Positions 1 through 12,912 of a stretch of 64,000 bases of DNA are shown in pieces. How positions within the stretch are numbered: the first letter of the stretch is position 1; each line of letters starts with the position of its first letter. The notes below the pieces were generated by a model. The model searched no databases and was not told where the DNA came from. It saw only the letters and a program-made list of their open reading frames with translations. The DNA is from Marchantia polymorpha subsp. ruderalis (taxonomy: Eukaryota; Streptophyta; Marchantiopsida; Marchantiales; Marchantiaceae). Position numbers and translations under genes: made by a program. The DNA lies in NCBI GenBank assembly GCA_037833965.1, contig AP031351.1:25122501-25186500 (forward strand), given 5' to 3'.

Positions 1-354
1 GTTCACTACCCGTTGAGCGTCCGAAGGAGATTTTGTTCGTAATTAACCATCTACCTTAAGTACAAGATAGTCTACGAGAACTACCCAGATCATTCTTTAA
101 TTTTGGAAATCTCGCGATCGAGAGGCTTATTCAAGGGGGAAGTAAATCACAGAAACTAATGTTGTGGGCCTCCGCCTTTCTAAAAGAGTTAGCTGGAGAA
201 ATTTTGCAGTCAAACAAACCTAGCTTGTCCTGGTGTACCGTCGTGAGTATGAAAGCTCAATTTGAGCACCCAAAGCATTAAGCATTTTTACGTTTTCCAG
301 GATATCTATGTCCCCCGTGTCTGTTTTATTTCTAATCTTGCATCGTATTGGCAG

Positions 355-2409
355 GGGATGATTTGATATCACCGTGCATGTGCAAGGGAACACAACAGTT
401 TGTGCATCGCTCGTGTTTGGATCATTGGCGGGCTGTAAAGGTGTGATACTGTCTTCCTTCAAATACCTGATTCCAGAACTTCTGAAGTTACTTTTGCATC
501 TGTGGACCAAGGGAATCATGTCGTCTGTCCCCAGACTTTTCTTTAGCTTTGTCTTTGACAGGTACTAGATAAGTTGACACTCGATGTGTTTCTGGAGTAG
601 CTAGTTGAAATCAGAGAACCTAGCGGCCACATTCTTTGACCAAAAGATCAGAAGTGAATGTTTTTTAAGTCTGGATGTTGGCTTTGTCAATGCAGGAGGG
701 TTTTGCTTTCTCACATTGCACCACATGCAAGGCCCAATTTCACCTACGCCCAGAGTTGCCGGAAGATTACTCATGGCGAAAGATCAAGTTCAAACTGTTT
801 GTGGCCCGTGATGTTCTCTTGGTCTTTCTGGCAGTCCAAACAGTATGTTCTCTTCTATCGTGTAGATTTTCCTCAGTCGTGATATGACCGTAGTTTAGAA
901 TATGGAGCTGTCTGAAAACATCAATATGCTGCTGTATGTATGAACATCAGTTTACTTACATGTATGAACATCAGTTTACTTACATGTCCGTGACACTATA
1001 TTACACATTTCGATTACATCTCTATCGCTTTGTTACTGCTTACTGTTGGGATTTAGTCTTGTCTAGTTACGTATACACGACTATGATGGATACCTCAAGT
1101 ATACGGACGAGCTGCACGAGCCGCACTAACGATGATGATTCTGTGCAGACCGTCTCCGCATTGGGAGGAGTGACGTACCTGATGGACTACAATGGGCAGT
1201 TTCGTAACTCGTTCAGCGATGGTTGGGACCGAGTGCTTTCAAAACACCCCATTCCTTTCTACTATGGGCTGGGTATGCATCTCACCAGTTTTGGTCCTGT
1301 GTTTTGGATTTTCTTCTTCTCTGTGGGACCGGAGTGCGAACAATAATTGCCACCGAAGCCTGTTCTTTGCACACTCAAAATACCTGGTTGTGCTTTGATG
1401 CAGGCCTACTGTCAAATGTGGGCTTGCTTTCTCTCTGCCTTCTCCGACCTAAGTTATCACCCTCAAAAAGTAATGAAGATTTGGGCACCAAGAGTCTTCG
1501 GACCCTAAAGATTTGGTTTCACTCTCCTTGATCCCCGCGGCCCCCAGCCTCCCCCCTCGTCTCTCCCTCCCCCCGAATCAACACACTACATCTAGACGGA
1601 AGCATTCGTCGAGCCCCATTTATAATATCGGAACTTAGGGCTTCAGGATGCGTGTTTGAGCTTGTAAAGTTAATCTGCTGGAACGAATTAGGAAAACAAG
1701 TAACGCAGCAAGGATGGTAAACCACCTCGAATTCATATGATCTAGAAAACTACAAGTTTGCCAACCTGTCTGATTTGCTTTGTGAAGCCTATGGTCTGTG
1801 GATGATCTTTGATGATGTGTCTGGTCGTGCAGGCGTCTTCATCTTCTTTGTCATTCTTGGTATCAGTGGCCTTGTCGTGCACTGCTCTTCAGTAACGAAC
1901 CATGATCCATGCATGGGAGGTTGCCGAGATGCTTGTTACGGCTGGGGTATACTTGATTGCTTTCCCGCTTCCGTTGAAGCATGTGGGGCGCTTCTGGTGA
2001 TTTTTGTGGTCATTTTTGCAATACTCGGGATTGCTTACGGTCTTCTTGCGGCAACAATGGCGGTTCAAAGAATATGGCAACGGCACTACCACATATTGAC
2101 GAAGAGAGTCCTGACCAAGGTTATTCACTGTCCACCTTCTACAACGTCCGTCGTCTCTACCGGTCATTTACTTTTACTTCAGATGTGCGTCTGTATTACA
2201 CGGCATCCCAAACCTGTGCACTACATCCACTCTTTCATTCGCTCTACGACTAGTGGGATGTGGTTTATGAAGAGTCTATATTTTGTGCCTGAACTTGTGG
2301 AAATGTGTGGTTGCAGGAGTATATAGTGGAGGACATGCACGGTAACTATTATCCACCGACCCTCAGTGCAGAACACGCAGATCGTCTCAAGGCTCTAAAT
2401 CTTCTGTAA
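355..2409 (+). CDS. RING-CH (MARCH-like) membrane E3 ubiquitin ligase, 3' part of gene
   Basis: Five exons are visible: 355-440, 696-842, 1149-1272, 1833-2119 and 2317-2409, all with ag/gt borders and matching phases. The gene starts upstream, because the first visible exon begins with two bases of a split codon and the first RING cysteines (a CRIC-type motif) are missing. The exon at 355 gives PCMCKGTQQFVHRSCLDHW, and the next begins with EGFAFSHCTTCKAQFHLR; together these form the second half of a C4HC3 RING-CH domain. Several hydrophobic segments follow (LFVARDVLLVFLAVQT, the segment after FYYGL, and the run ending ILGIAYGLLAATMA). The tail has RHYHILTKRVLTKEY and ends in KALNLL. Plant proteins with this architecture are predicted membrane E3 ligases that receive an E2 at the RING and ubiquitinate membrane-associated targets. 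Family assignment is from recognised motifs; substrate is unknown. Confidence 0.9.
937..984 (+). repeat. 24-bp perfect tandem duplication in an intron
   Basis: The 24-base unit at 937-960 is repeated exactly at 961-984, inside the intron between the 696-842 and 1149-1272 exons of the RING-CH gene. It looks like a recent slippage or duplication event with no coding effect. Confidence 0.9.
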
Positions 2410-4419
2410 CCCGCTCCTGTGCAGGAAGTAGTGTGGAGAAAATGTGAAATATTTGTTCAAACCTTTTTTTTACTAGATTGTATCTATAGCTCAAAATAGG
2501 TAGCTTAGGGCTAGTTGGGAATTTTTTTTGGAGAGCTTGTGTCTGCCTTTAAAAGGCCATCAATGGTTGGTCTTGAGGCTCACTCACGGGCAGAGATGGG
2601 CACTTGCGAAAACTTTAGGCGGTTTCCAAAAGTTGGAAAAGGCTATGAGGATGCATTGCAATATTGACTAGCGATCAAGTTACAGATAAATTGTACATTT
2701 ATGCGGAGGGATCATGACAACGCATGATCGTAACCTCCCGTCAATCACGGGTGCTTTTAGAAAGCTCTTGGGCAAATTCTGATATTCATGAATACATCTC
2801 TAGATGATTGCACAAAGAATCTCCGTTATTTTTGAGGACACGACCGTCCTATACCAGTGGCAAAGATTGTTGGGGAGATTTTACTATCACACCAAGCGAT
2901 AGAAATTGATCGGTGCTTGAAATGGAGAATTGTATCATTCAACAACCTTGTGTCACGCCAAACTCTGTATAGGAGGCTTCTGTCCCGCATTTCCGCACAT
3001 TTTATTATCGTATTTCTTAAACCCTTCGGACATGTGAGCACTAAATTTGGCCCTTTTTAAGACACTCTTATTCGTAGTTTGAAATGTATTCCTGCAAGTG
3101 AGCACGTAAAAGGCGTTGCTGGTGGACGACATTATTCCCCGGCAGGTGGAAGACTACGATGTGCACTTTCGCTAACTTCGTCCCTGCTCTTCCTGTCGTT
3201 TCCGGCTGAGTCTGGGTGCGAGCCCGAGTCGTCTATGGTCCCAGTTTGTCAGCACCTTTGTTAAATACAGTGACTGTCGAACTGCCCTCAGAAGCAACAG
3301 ATTATGGGATGGATTCCTTCCTCCTGGTACTATATTCTGCTACGGAAATCCAGACGTTTGCTACGTGCTAAACAATCGCGTTTTCGAAGACAAAATCTCC
3401 ACGAAGCACTCGGAGTGACTTGGGGCTTTGTCCATGATTTGTACGTTTCACGAGCAGAGCTTGTGAGACATTACGACTGTGTGACGGCTGGAACGTGTGG
3501 ATGTGATTGTTTGCTGTTCCCTTCCACAGACGTTGCCAACTTCGTAATTTTATATTGTTACCACGAGAAACGTCTGCTACCCTTTGCTCTAACATGGTTT
3601 TCTCTGCGTTGCGAATCACTCAGACTGTGCTAATCTCGTAATTTTTGATTTCGCCTGCAAGATTCGTTTGCTACACTATTTTTTCAATCAATACTAGTGT
3701 GCTTAAAGAATCATTCCGCCGGTGCTAACCTCGAAATCTTCGATTAAGGCCCAGAGACATTTTTGCTAACCTTTGCCCGATCACCACTTGTCTGCTTAAC
3801 AAATCATTCTGCTGGTGTTAAAGTTTGCTCAAGCTGGAGAGCAAAGGGTTCCAGACATCTCTTGTAGTGACAGTCCAGATTAGCACTCTGCTTAATCACC
3901 ACATCGGTAGACAATTGGTGATTGAGCTAAGGGGAACATATTTTTCTCCTTATCACATTCGAAAATTAGCCTCCCCGGAATGATCAGAATTTAAAAGTAG
4001 CAGAGAAATACAAGACAAGTAAGTACTTACTGCGTGAGGCTAATACGACGAGAGTCAACGTAGTTGACGACGCAATTAACAGACTTGTGGTCTCACTCAG
4101 CCGCACGAGCAGGAAGAGCACGGCGACGACGGTATCAGATGTGCACAGCGCAGATTGCCACCTGCCTCGCCCGGTGGGGCCCACGAAAAAGGAGCGGAGC
4201 TCTAGAGCGCACCTTTCCACTTTTTGTCTCATCCTGCTTCGAATTGGTTCAAAAAGCAGCGTGACAAGTGCGCGTGCTGGAGGCTCTCGTTCTCAGGGTT
4301 CACGAGGGAGGGTCGCATCGCAGGAGCAAGAGCGCGAGGGGCAGGCGCTTGCCAACGAGAGCTGGCTGTGGATTTGTGACGGTGTTCGTCCGTGTGCGCA
4401 GAGAATTTGTCCGTGAGAA
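2410..4419. other. Intergenic region between the RING-CH gene and GLB1
   Basis: No gene is supported here. The first few hundred bases should hold the 3' UTR of the RING-CH gene. The part from about 4100 onward is GC-rich and should hold the GLB1 promoter and 5' UTR. An imperfect 28-base direct repeat with five mismatches lies at 3701-3728 and 3794-3821. The open frames present lack homology that I recognise and start at non-ATG codons or overlap on both strands. Confidence 0.6.
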
Positions 4420-7036
4420 ATGGCCTCCGCCGCTGCGTTTATGAGTGTTAAGCCTTGCACGCCCGACATGTGCCTTTCCGGCTCTTTGAGTAGCTTGGCA
4501 GCTCCTTCTTCTCGGGTCGTTTCGTTTGCAAGTCGCCGAGATTTGATCCTCCGCGCGTGGCCACGGGGTCCTCGAAGCAACGGGAGGGAGTCCGGCAATT
4601 TTTTTGTGTTTTCTGCTCGAGCAAGTGGGAGCAATGGGAGCAATGGCCGGGATGACAGAGATTCGCATGCACCGGGAGCTGGTACGCTGAGTCTTTCTCA
4701 GTTTTATTGCGTAGATGCCGCCGGATCTCAGCAGATGCTTTGACTTTCAGTTTGTTTGTACTCGAGGTTTCAATGTTCGAGACTGTGATCACATTGTTAC
4801 CCGGCTCCGGTCAGTTTGAAACAGTCGAGTACTTTTTTATTACGCTTATCACAAGGTCAACGTGCCGCGCATTGTGTCCAACGTGGGCGCGAATCCTCTT
4901 TGGTGTTTTCATACATCAAGCGATGTACACCATCGCCGAGAACCGAGCGTTTTCTGTAGATCGCAGACATCTGATGATTCCGTACAGCTTTCTCTTTTCG
5001 AGGGTGTCTTGGTCTGGTGTGAACAGTCCGACGACAGTTACTTTCATATAGAACTGGTTTGTAAAACAATCTGAAATGCCGAAACTTGGGAGTGATTTTC
5101 TTTAAAAAAAACAACTGCCCTGATATCTCAATGTGAACATTTTCTACTCTCAAATTGAGATATATTTCCGGTGTAGTAGGAGGTTCTTGTTCAGGTCCAT
5201 TCATGTGTACTTCACTTTAGGCGTTCAATTTTCTTTTCCTGATTACGTTATCCAAGCACTCGCTACTCCAGGCGCATGGCCTTAACGTAACTTTCTGTTT
5301 GAAATTCTGAACCAAAGGACTGGTAAAATGCTTCAATGTATAGCTCTAATTTGATTGTGAAAACACATATTTTGAAGGACGCAGAGTTCACGCCAATGCT
5401 GACATTTCATTGTTCTTTCCTGGAAACTTGTCCTCTTCTGAATACGCGATTTTATCTGCCCTTTACGAGATGATAGCTATTCCTAGCAGATTCGCTGGGG
5501 AGCTTAGTTTGGCATTACCATTATCAGAATACTTAGTCTTGTCTCCTTGTGCCAGGTTATGTTCCCCAATCAGATTTTTACAAGATTGAAGCTATCGTCA
5601 GGTAAGAAGCTTCGAATCCACCACCTATTCTCCACTCATCACCTTATAGCCTTGTAGTGGCTTGCAATCTTGTGGGAACAACTCAAAGTTCGTCAACTCA
5701 AAGTTCGTCCCGAGCTTATCGAGTTGGTGGTTGCCTTGTGTGCTGTTTTGTGGAGGTTCTGTCTTGAAGGCCTTGGCGTCTCCAACATGTTGCTTCGGTA
5801 TCTTTCTATCCTGCGCACCGTTTGACTAAGCATGCCGGTCGTATTCCGTCAACAAGCTGTAGACGTTGGAACGTTTTGTTGAAGAAGAGTGTATGGTAGA
5901 ATCCAGTTTTGTATTGACACTTCAAGGGGCAGGTATAAGTCAACAAAGCCCTCAAATCCTTGTGATTCTCAATTTCATTCTGCTCGCAGGCACTTATCAA
6001 AATGGGAATACGGGGAGTAACTGTATATGATGTACGAGGATTTGGTGCTCAGGGTGGAGCCCGGGAACGATATGCAGGTTTTTCTTTCTAAATAATCCGC
6101 CGTTTTTTAGCTTAGCTGAGCAATATCGGTCTTTATGGGTGAACCTAGTGAAGGAAAGTCCAACAAATATAGTGAGCATCTTCCGATCATGACTTTCTGT
6201 GTCAATAACACTTACCGTTTGGCAGGATCGGAGTTCACAGAAGACAGTTTCGTGCAGAAAGTGAAGCTCGAAATTGTTGTTTCTCAAGATCAGGTGGGTC
6301 GATAGAGTGGGCATGTATCCAAATACTTTATACGATTGAAACGATAAGACACAGAGAAGAATGTTCTTACGCCCTATCCAACAATAGCAATCAGCTTAGC
6401 TATAATTCTCGATCGTATGGGCCTACTGCTGAAGATGTTTATCGTGTTTTAGATGCTAATACAACTCAACATATGTTTTCAGGTGGAGGCGGTTTTAGCT
6501 ACCGTCATTGAGAATGCAAGAACAGGGGAAATAGGAGATGGGAAAGTGTTTAGTAAGTTCTGGAAAACTTTTCAATACGTTGTCAAATCTTGGTTCACTT
6601 TGCTATGATCCACTTTGAGACATTCCCAAAACTGAATAGAGTCCGAAACAATAAACTCCCCGCAAGCATGAAGGTTTCTGCACTGTGATACAATTTCTCT
6701 GTAATTAAGGGTCCAAAGGACTGAATGGATGTGTCTCGAACCTATTTAATCTGCCTATTAACGCTTGTGTCCTTGCTTCTTCAGTTTCACCCGTATCTGA
6801 TGTGGTACGAGTTCGGACTGGTGAGTTTTTCCGTACTTTAGTAAGCTCGAGTCATATCGCAATCTTTTTTATTTGTGACAAACGACTCAGGTTTTCAAAG
6901 CAGTTGAGAAGAGGGCATGCATTGTAGATGGTTATGTTTTATGGTCTAATTTCTCCACTTTGCAGGCGAGCGTGGCCTGAAAGCGGAGAGAATGGCTGGA
7001 GGTCGAGCTGAAATACTGGGAGTTGTTGAAAAATGA
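4420..7036 (+). CDS. GLB1: Chloroplast PII signal-transduction protein (GlnB-type)
   Basis: Eight exons: 4420-4681, 5556-5601, 5770-5797, 5990-6077, 6226-6293, 6483-6552, 6785-6820 and 6966-7036. They total 669 bases and encode 222 residues, with all phases consistent. Residues 1 to about 85 are a Ser/Ala/Arg-rich start (MASAAAFMS) typical of a chloroplast transit peptide. The mature part has YVPQSDFYKIEAIVRPWRLQ, GIRGVTVYDVRGFGAQGG (about 119-135), the T-loop region with RYAGSEF (139-145), ENARTGEIGDGKVF and VSPVSDVVRVRTGERG. PII senses ATP/ADP, 2-oxoglutarate and, in plants, glutamine; it activates N-acetylglutamate kinase and restrains acetyl-CoA carboxylase in the plastid. The bacterial uridylylation Tyr is absent, as usual in plants, while the Ser in GSEF matches the cyanobacterial phosphorylation site. 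The C-terminal tail (RMAGGRAEILGVVEK) lies where plant PII forms the glutamine-binding Q-loop. Confidence 0.97.
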
Positions 7037-7640
7037 CCATCTTGGGAAAGTTCATCATCTCAGTCATAACCTGTATATTGTGATGAGGGGAGAGTCAACA
7101 AAGTCTCTGGTCTATGGCAATCGGAATCAACTCGATACCTTCTTTTCTGTATATTGACATTTGACGGAGTTTCAATTGGCGCTGTGTCAACATTAGCCTG
7201 AACTGACCACAGAAAACCGACCGAGATGACTGAAGAGAATAGTCACTGATAGGTGTAAATAGGTTGTTCCTTGAAGATGGGATGTCTTGTAAAATTTTCT
7301 TCACTCTTGGCGGCTGGACAACGACGTCGTCATTTGTTGTTTCAAATCCTTTTTTATGACAACTCGGCCGAGAGATGTTAGTTGTCCCTCCACTTGCACA
7401 TCTGATTGCCCTTTCTTATCTGTATTTTCTGGGATCTCTCTGAAACCAGAGGCTGACTTTCGAACCGACTGTGTAAAGCCTGAGCTGTATAATGTACAGG
7501 TTCGGAGTACTCAGATAATAAACGCAAGTAGCATCGAACATATCATCAACGATATAATTCACAACAATATTCAAAATAGTTGCTGGAGCTCTATAATATC
7601 ACTCGGATTATATGAATCATTGCAAAAGAGTTAGCAGTGT
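7037..7640. other. GLB1 3' flank
   Basis: This stretch probably contains the GLB1 3' UTR and the transition into the AT-rich block. No coding exon or RNA gene is recognised; the 92-residue open frame at 7356-7634 shows no family motif that I know. Confidence 0.5.
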
Positions 7641-10600
7641 ATAACAGATTACTTGTCAAATGAATTTCGCTAACATGGAAATTGTCAATAGAAACTTTTG
7701 AACTCTAAAGGATTAGAACTATATACTGAAGTACTTAAATTAAATTCTCAAGCACGAAAGACCTTAGTTCATTCTTTACTATTACATGAAATCAGATCTG
7801 ATTAAAATACAGTGAAAAATCATTACAATTGAATAACAACTAACTTGATAATCCATGAAAAAAAGTGATATCTATGTCTGTCTATACCATAGTCTGTAAA
7901 TTCTCATCTGATTTCAACCAACCAATATCACTTAAACTTGTTTGTAAACTCATATAATATCACTTATATTATTTATTCTTTATACTTTAAATCATATGAT
8001 GTTTTGAAAGCGTGAGTTAAAGAAACATTTGTGCAGTCTATCTCTTCACTAAATTATTAAACTTATTTTTTACTAAATACTTTTAACAATTTATAAAACT
8101 CTTTATTGCTCCTTAGCACTTAAATACACAGTAATGTGAATGTATAGAGAAACTTTAAAAATATCAGATTCTCATATTTATCTTTATTTATCACTGTCAT
8201 CAACATTGTGAAAATAACAAAATTTTGTTTAGATCCCAAGCACACATATACTAGGGTAAAAGTTCTAAATAATGTAGATACATGTTGATCTTACAACAAT
8301 TCATAACCATCATTATCCTTGCGTTGTTAAGTTTTTTACACTGTATAGTACACTATTCAACTTAACCCATGTACATCATACCTCATCCACCGTGATTATG
8401 CACAACTGGGAAAAAATATCTATAATGCAATTTGAGCTAGTCTTATTGCATTTGCTACAAGTTAGTAGAACACTATCAAATCTTGAAAAGTAATCAAGGT
8501 ATTATATTCGACATAAGGTCATTATTTTATCAATTAAAAAATGAAATCATGATTGAACATAAGCTAGAATCATTTTAAAAAATAAAGTTCTGATTCAAAC
8601 AATCTTATATTCAACGACTCAATCATTTCAGTTATTGGAAAACCTTCATTACATTTTTTTGTTTAAAAAAAAGTATAAATTTTCAAAACACATGTAAAAA
8701 AAATTGCCATTCAAATATAATATAATTCGTACGTTTCTATTTTATGAAAAGATCTAAATTAATAAAAAAAATTATAAAATAAAATTTAGTTGAAATTTAA
8801 AAAGATTATTTCAAATACATCAACATTTATTTAACTCGATGTTATTAAATGACCAGAATAAAAATTCCACTTACTTAAATAGGGCAGTTCAATAGAAAAA
8901 AAATAAATCCCTGATAATCTTGGATTAGATATTCAGTAATTCGGATTTTTAGTACATAAAATAAAAATAAAATCAATTTCTCATCCAGAATTTTGAAGAA
9001 AATCTAGAATCAAATTTTGTGAAACAAAACATAATTAAAGAACATATAATTTTGTCAATCATTCTATATTTTTGGAATTATTGCCCGGTTTAAGTCATAA
9101 GAGTAAATCGAAAACTTTATTTTACATTTATAAATAACATTATAATTGAAGATAATTTGGAACGATTTAAATAAAAAATAATTTTCTCAATATTTTCAAT
9201 AATTTTTAGATATTTATGAAACATGAACAGAATCTTTAACTTATTTAAAAAATATTTTTTTCAAGTTAAAGAGATTCAGAAAAACTGCATTTATATGCAT
9301 ACAACTAGATTTCAAATTAAGTAACTTGTCATCATGTTTTTAGTGAATCTAATTTTATTTTAGAATCAATCGGTATCAAAAGAATTGAAAATTTGGTTTA
9401 TTTTCAGGAAATTATAAAAAGTATTCAGATAAAAAACGTGATGTTAACAGTATTATCAATGATAATAATATAAATCAGTCCGATATTTTAAATCTTAATT
9501 TACAAAAAGAAATCTTGAATATAGCAACATTATAAGGAGAAACATACATTCAAAGATAGAAAACTGTGATGAGTCTTTATCATAGAAACTATCATTGTAT
9601 TTTTTATTGCAAAAAAGTATAAATATTACTATAAATTTCGAAAAAAATTTCCTTACATTGACAGTAAAAAAACGTTTGTGCAGAAAAAGTTGATTTAAAA
9701 TTAAATCTTTATCAGATCTGTATACATGTATAGTAAATTATTTTAATGATATTTTAATAGATAAAATTCATTAAATTTTGGATATCACAAGGAAAATTGA
9801 AATATTATTTGGTTTTTGGTAATTCATATTAATTAAACATATAAATATACATATAGGAATTTTCCAAAAGAGTAAATCAAATCAGATTCATACATCTGCA
9901 CTTCTTGTACTAAAATTTTCTTTGCATTAGTTTTTACTTCCATTTGAGTAAAACTATTTGAATTCATTTAATGAATAAAATAAAATATCTTTTCTAAGCT
10001 TGATATGTACAAAAATTCAAATTAATTTGAAAATTATCTTACCACAATGTTCTTAATTTATTACACCAATACTCATGTTCTTTGAGCTTTTATCTTCACA
10101 TGCAATGACTTGTCAAATGGTTTTTTAGACTAAGTTTAAAATCAAATAGCATTAGTTTTTTTTCTTTGATGAAAAGTGCTCAAAATTCAAATTCTTTTAT
10201 GTAGAAAGACGAAAAAAATTTCCACTCATTTAGATTAAAGTTAAAAAGACTTCCTTAAACTGTATCATTTTTTTATGTTAAATCTTTAACATGAATCATT
10301 GTAGCATCTAGAATAATGTCATGCAATCTTCAACATGTATTGTTGAATAAATGCTTGTTGTGCTTATAAATATTGATGAACCATATAAAATCTAAATTTT
10401 TAAATCAATTTTTGACTTATTTGATATATTTTAGTAAATATTATGAATATGTCAATGTAACATACACACCAACATTATTTTTTCTTTTTCATGAATGTAT
10501 CTGATACAGTATTTTTATCTTTTAAAAAAGATAAGTAAAAAATTTATTCTACTCATATAATTATGAAGTTCTTATTCTAGTCTTTATATTTTCATTAACA

Positions 10601-12040
10601 CTTTTTTTTGCAATCTGTTTCTTTTGTATTCAATGATTCGCAATGTAGTTGCATTAATTTGCTTTTTTGAATTTAAAATTATTAATAACAATGATTACGA
10701 AAAATCTATACATAGAAAAAATTAATTATATTTCATACGATATTGAATCTAATGTGTGTACAAAATGATTTTTTCATAAAAAAAATCAACTAGCTTTTAT
10801 TCAAGTATTTAAATATAAACATCCAATTTCATTTTTAATTTAAACCACAAAACCATGCACTGTAGACAAATTTAGATGAAAAAATAATTTACTTTCATAG
10901 TGTTATTTAAGTAAAGATTTTCTTTTGTACCTTGAAAATTTTTTTAAAAAAAATATTAAAGAATCCTTAGTTTTTTATACATCTTGTAAGATATTATATT
11001 TTCACAAGTTTCCAATTTGAACATACTAGCATCTTAATGTTTAATTTTTAGCATATATATATATATACCTTAATTATTGAATCTTTATTCAAAATGAATG
11101 TAGTATAACTTGATTTTAATCTTTATAAAATCTTTAACTTTCTTAACTTGATTGTCAAAAAAGTCATTTTGTTGAAGTATGTACTGATTGGTATGAATAT
11201 TGTATCGTAACATCAGTATGTTGAATGATTGTAGATTAATGTTGTTTCCTAGCATATACAAATTTTTTTTCTATTTATATTTTAAATCATTTTTTTGAAA
11301 CTATAATTTATTATGTCAACTACATTTTGAGTATAATTGTGAAGATATAAATAGATATAATTATAGTTGTTCAAAATTTATTATATTTGATAATATTTAC
11401 AAAGCTTAGCAATTCAATTTTTTCTCTTTCTTTGAACGATATAGAATTTTAATTCTATAATTTTTATTATGCGTAATTATTAAGTATTACTTTTATTCAC
11501 TATACATTTTTTAGCATTTACAAAATGAATATCATAACACAAATTCAAATTAAAATGAATATTTAGTAAAAAACATTAGTTGAAATAAATACAAATCTTG
11601 ATTTTAATGACTAAATATCAAATTGAAACACTAATTTATTTGAATTCTTTGATTACATGTCAATCTCAACATAAATACAAATATATTTATAAAAAATCCA
11701 AATAAAATATTGATTTTTGGCCATATATTTTCTTGTTCTTGTATATTAACTACATTTATAAATTTGTTATGTGCTTATTGACGAGGGTGGCCACCGTCTT
11801 CTTAATGGAAAAGGGCGAGAGCTCGAGGAGAAGAAAAAAGCAACAGAGAACCAATAAAATACAGAGTATGAGAAAGTCGCTCTGGGTGGTGAACTACTCC
11901 TTTTATGGTTCTTTTTGCAGTTTTTTTAGTTATTATTTTTAGAACTTTATAATTCCTCTGTTACGTTAGCTGGTAATAAATAAATATGTATATATATAAT
12001 TGCTGCTAAAATAGTAGCAATTCAATTTTTTTATTTTAGG
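7641..12040. other. AT-rich gene-free block
   Basis: About 4.4 kb of very AT-rich sequence has long A and T runs and hardly any open frame over 60 codons. A short (AT)n run lies near 11054-11068. It resembles old, mutated transposon-derived heterochromatin, but no element ends or coding remnants can be named from the sequence. Confidence 0.75.
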
Positions 12041-12239
12041 TAGTTCAATTGTGTAATATTAAATTCAAGGGATGGATAGAAGAATTAACAAATACGGGGG
12101 GAACAGTTAGGGAGCAGCATCGTCCATCGACCATTTGGGCCACAACTTTTCCAGTCCAATCCACGGCGGCCGGATATTGTTGCCAAGCGTCCAATTGCAG
12201 TTCTCTCTCGCGCGGAATCGCCTGAAACTCCCGACGACG

Positions 12240-12292
12240 CACAGAATCCACCGAGAATCGTCGTCGTCGTCGTCGTCGACGTCGACGGCAAT
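12240..12292 (+). repeat. CGT/GTC trinucleotide run upstream of the Cys-rich gene
   Basis: A run of about nine consecutive CGT-type triplets (tcgtcgtcg...) with a GTCGAC-containing end lies in the GC-rich leader region, roughly 650 bases before the ATG at 12913. It probably belongs to the promoter or 5' UTR. Open frames on both strands across it are low-complexity shadows. Confidence 0.6.
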
Positions 12293-12912
12293 GGACCAAT
12301 CTTATCCGCGCAAAATGGAATCGCCCCGTCCAGTTCTGCGCGCATTCCGTCCCTTGCATTCGAGTCTAATCTAGTGCGGCCCCCTGCAAGCTGGCCTGAC
12401 CTGCTCGGCTTTGCCTTCACCTCCCTTCCTCGTGAATCTGGAATTTGATTTGAATCGGAATCCGGGTGCAGGCATGGCTGGATCGGAGCACGTTTGGCCT
12501 CGACGATGGAGTGATGCGTTCGTCGGGTTCTGATTCTCCCTACGAGGCGGGCAAGAGGATTATGCGGCGAGCTGGGATCGGAGAGATTTGGCTCCGTGTG
12601 TAGTGTACCCGACTGCACGGCTCGGAGGAGGAGGAGGCGGGAGGACTGATTTGCATTCGAGTTGCTGGAGCTTGATCACCGCTGCTCAGGAAGAGGTCGA
12701 GTTGTGATGTTGTAGGCGGGCGGTGGAGAATTTCCAGCAATCCAGGAATGCAAGAGGGCTCAGCTGCGATTTGTTTTGGGTAGGAAGGAGGCAATGAGTG
12801 CCGATAGAATACGACATTGTGATCGTGCAATGGGAGTGCATCGGCAGGCTGAGACCGTGGAGGCTGTCATTTGAAGCACAGCCGGTGCTCAATTTTTGTT
12901 GCTCCGCTCTTC

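Noticed and set aside
12085-12618. 177-residue open frame on the minus strand
   Set aside because: It overlaps the GC-rich leader of the plus-strand Cys-rich gene, has a run of Thr from the triplet repeat and no family motif.
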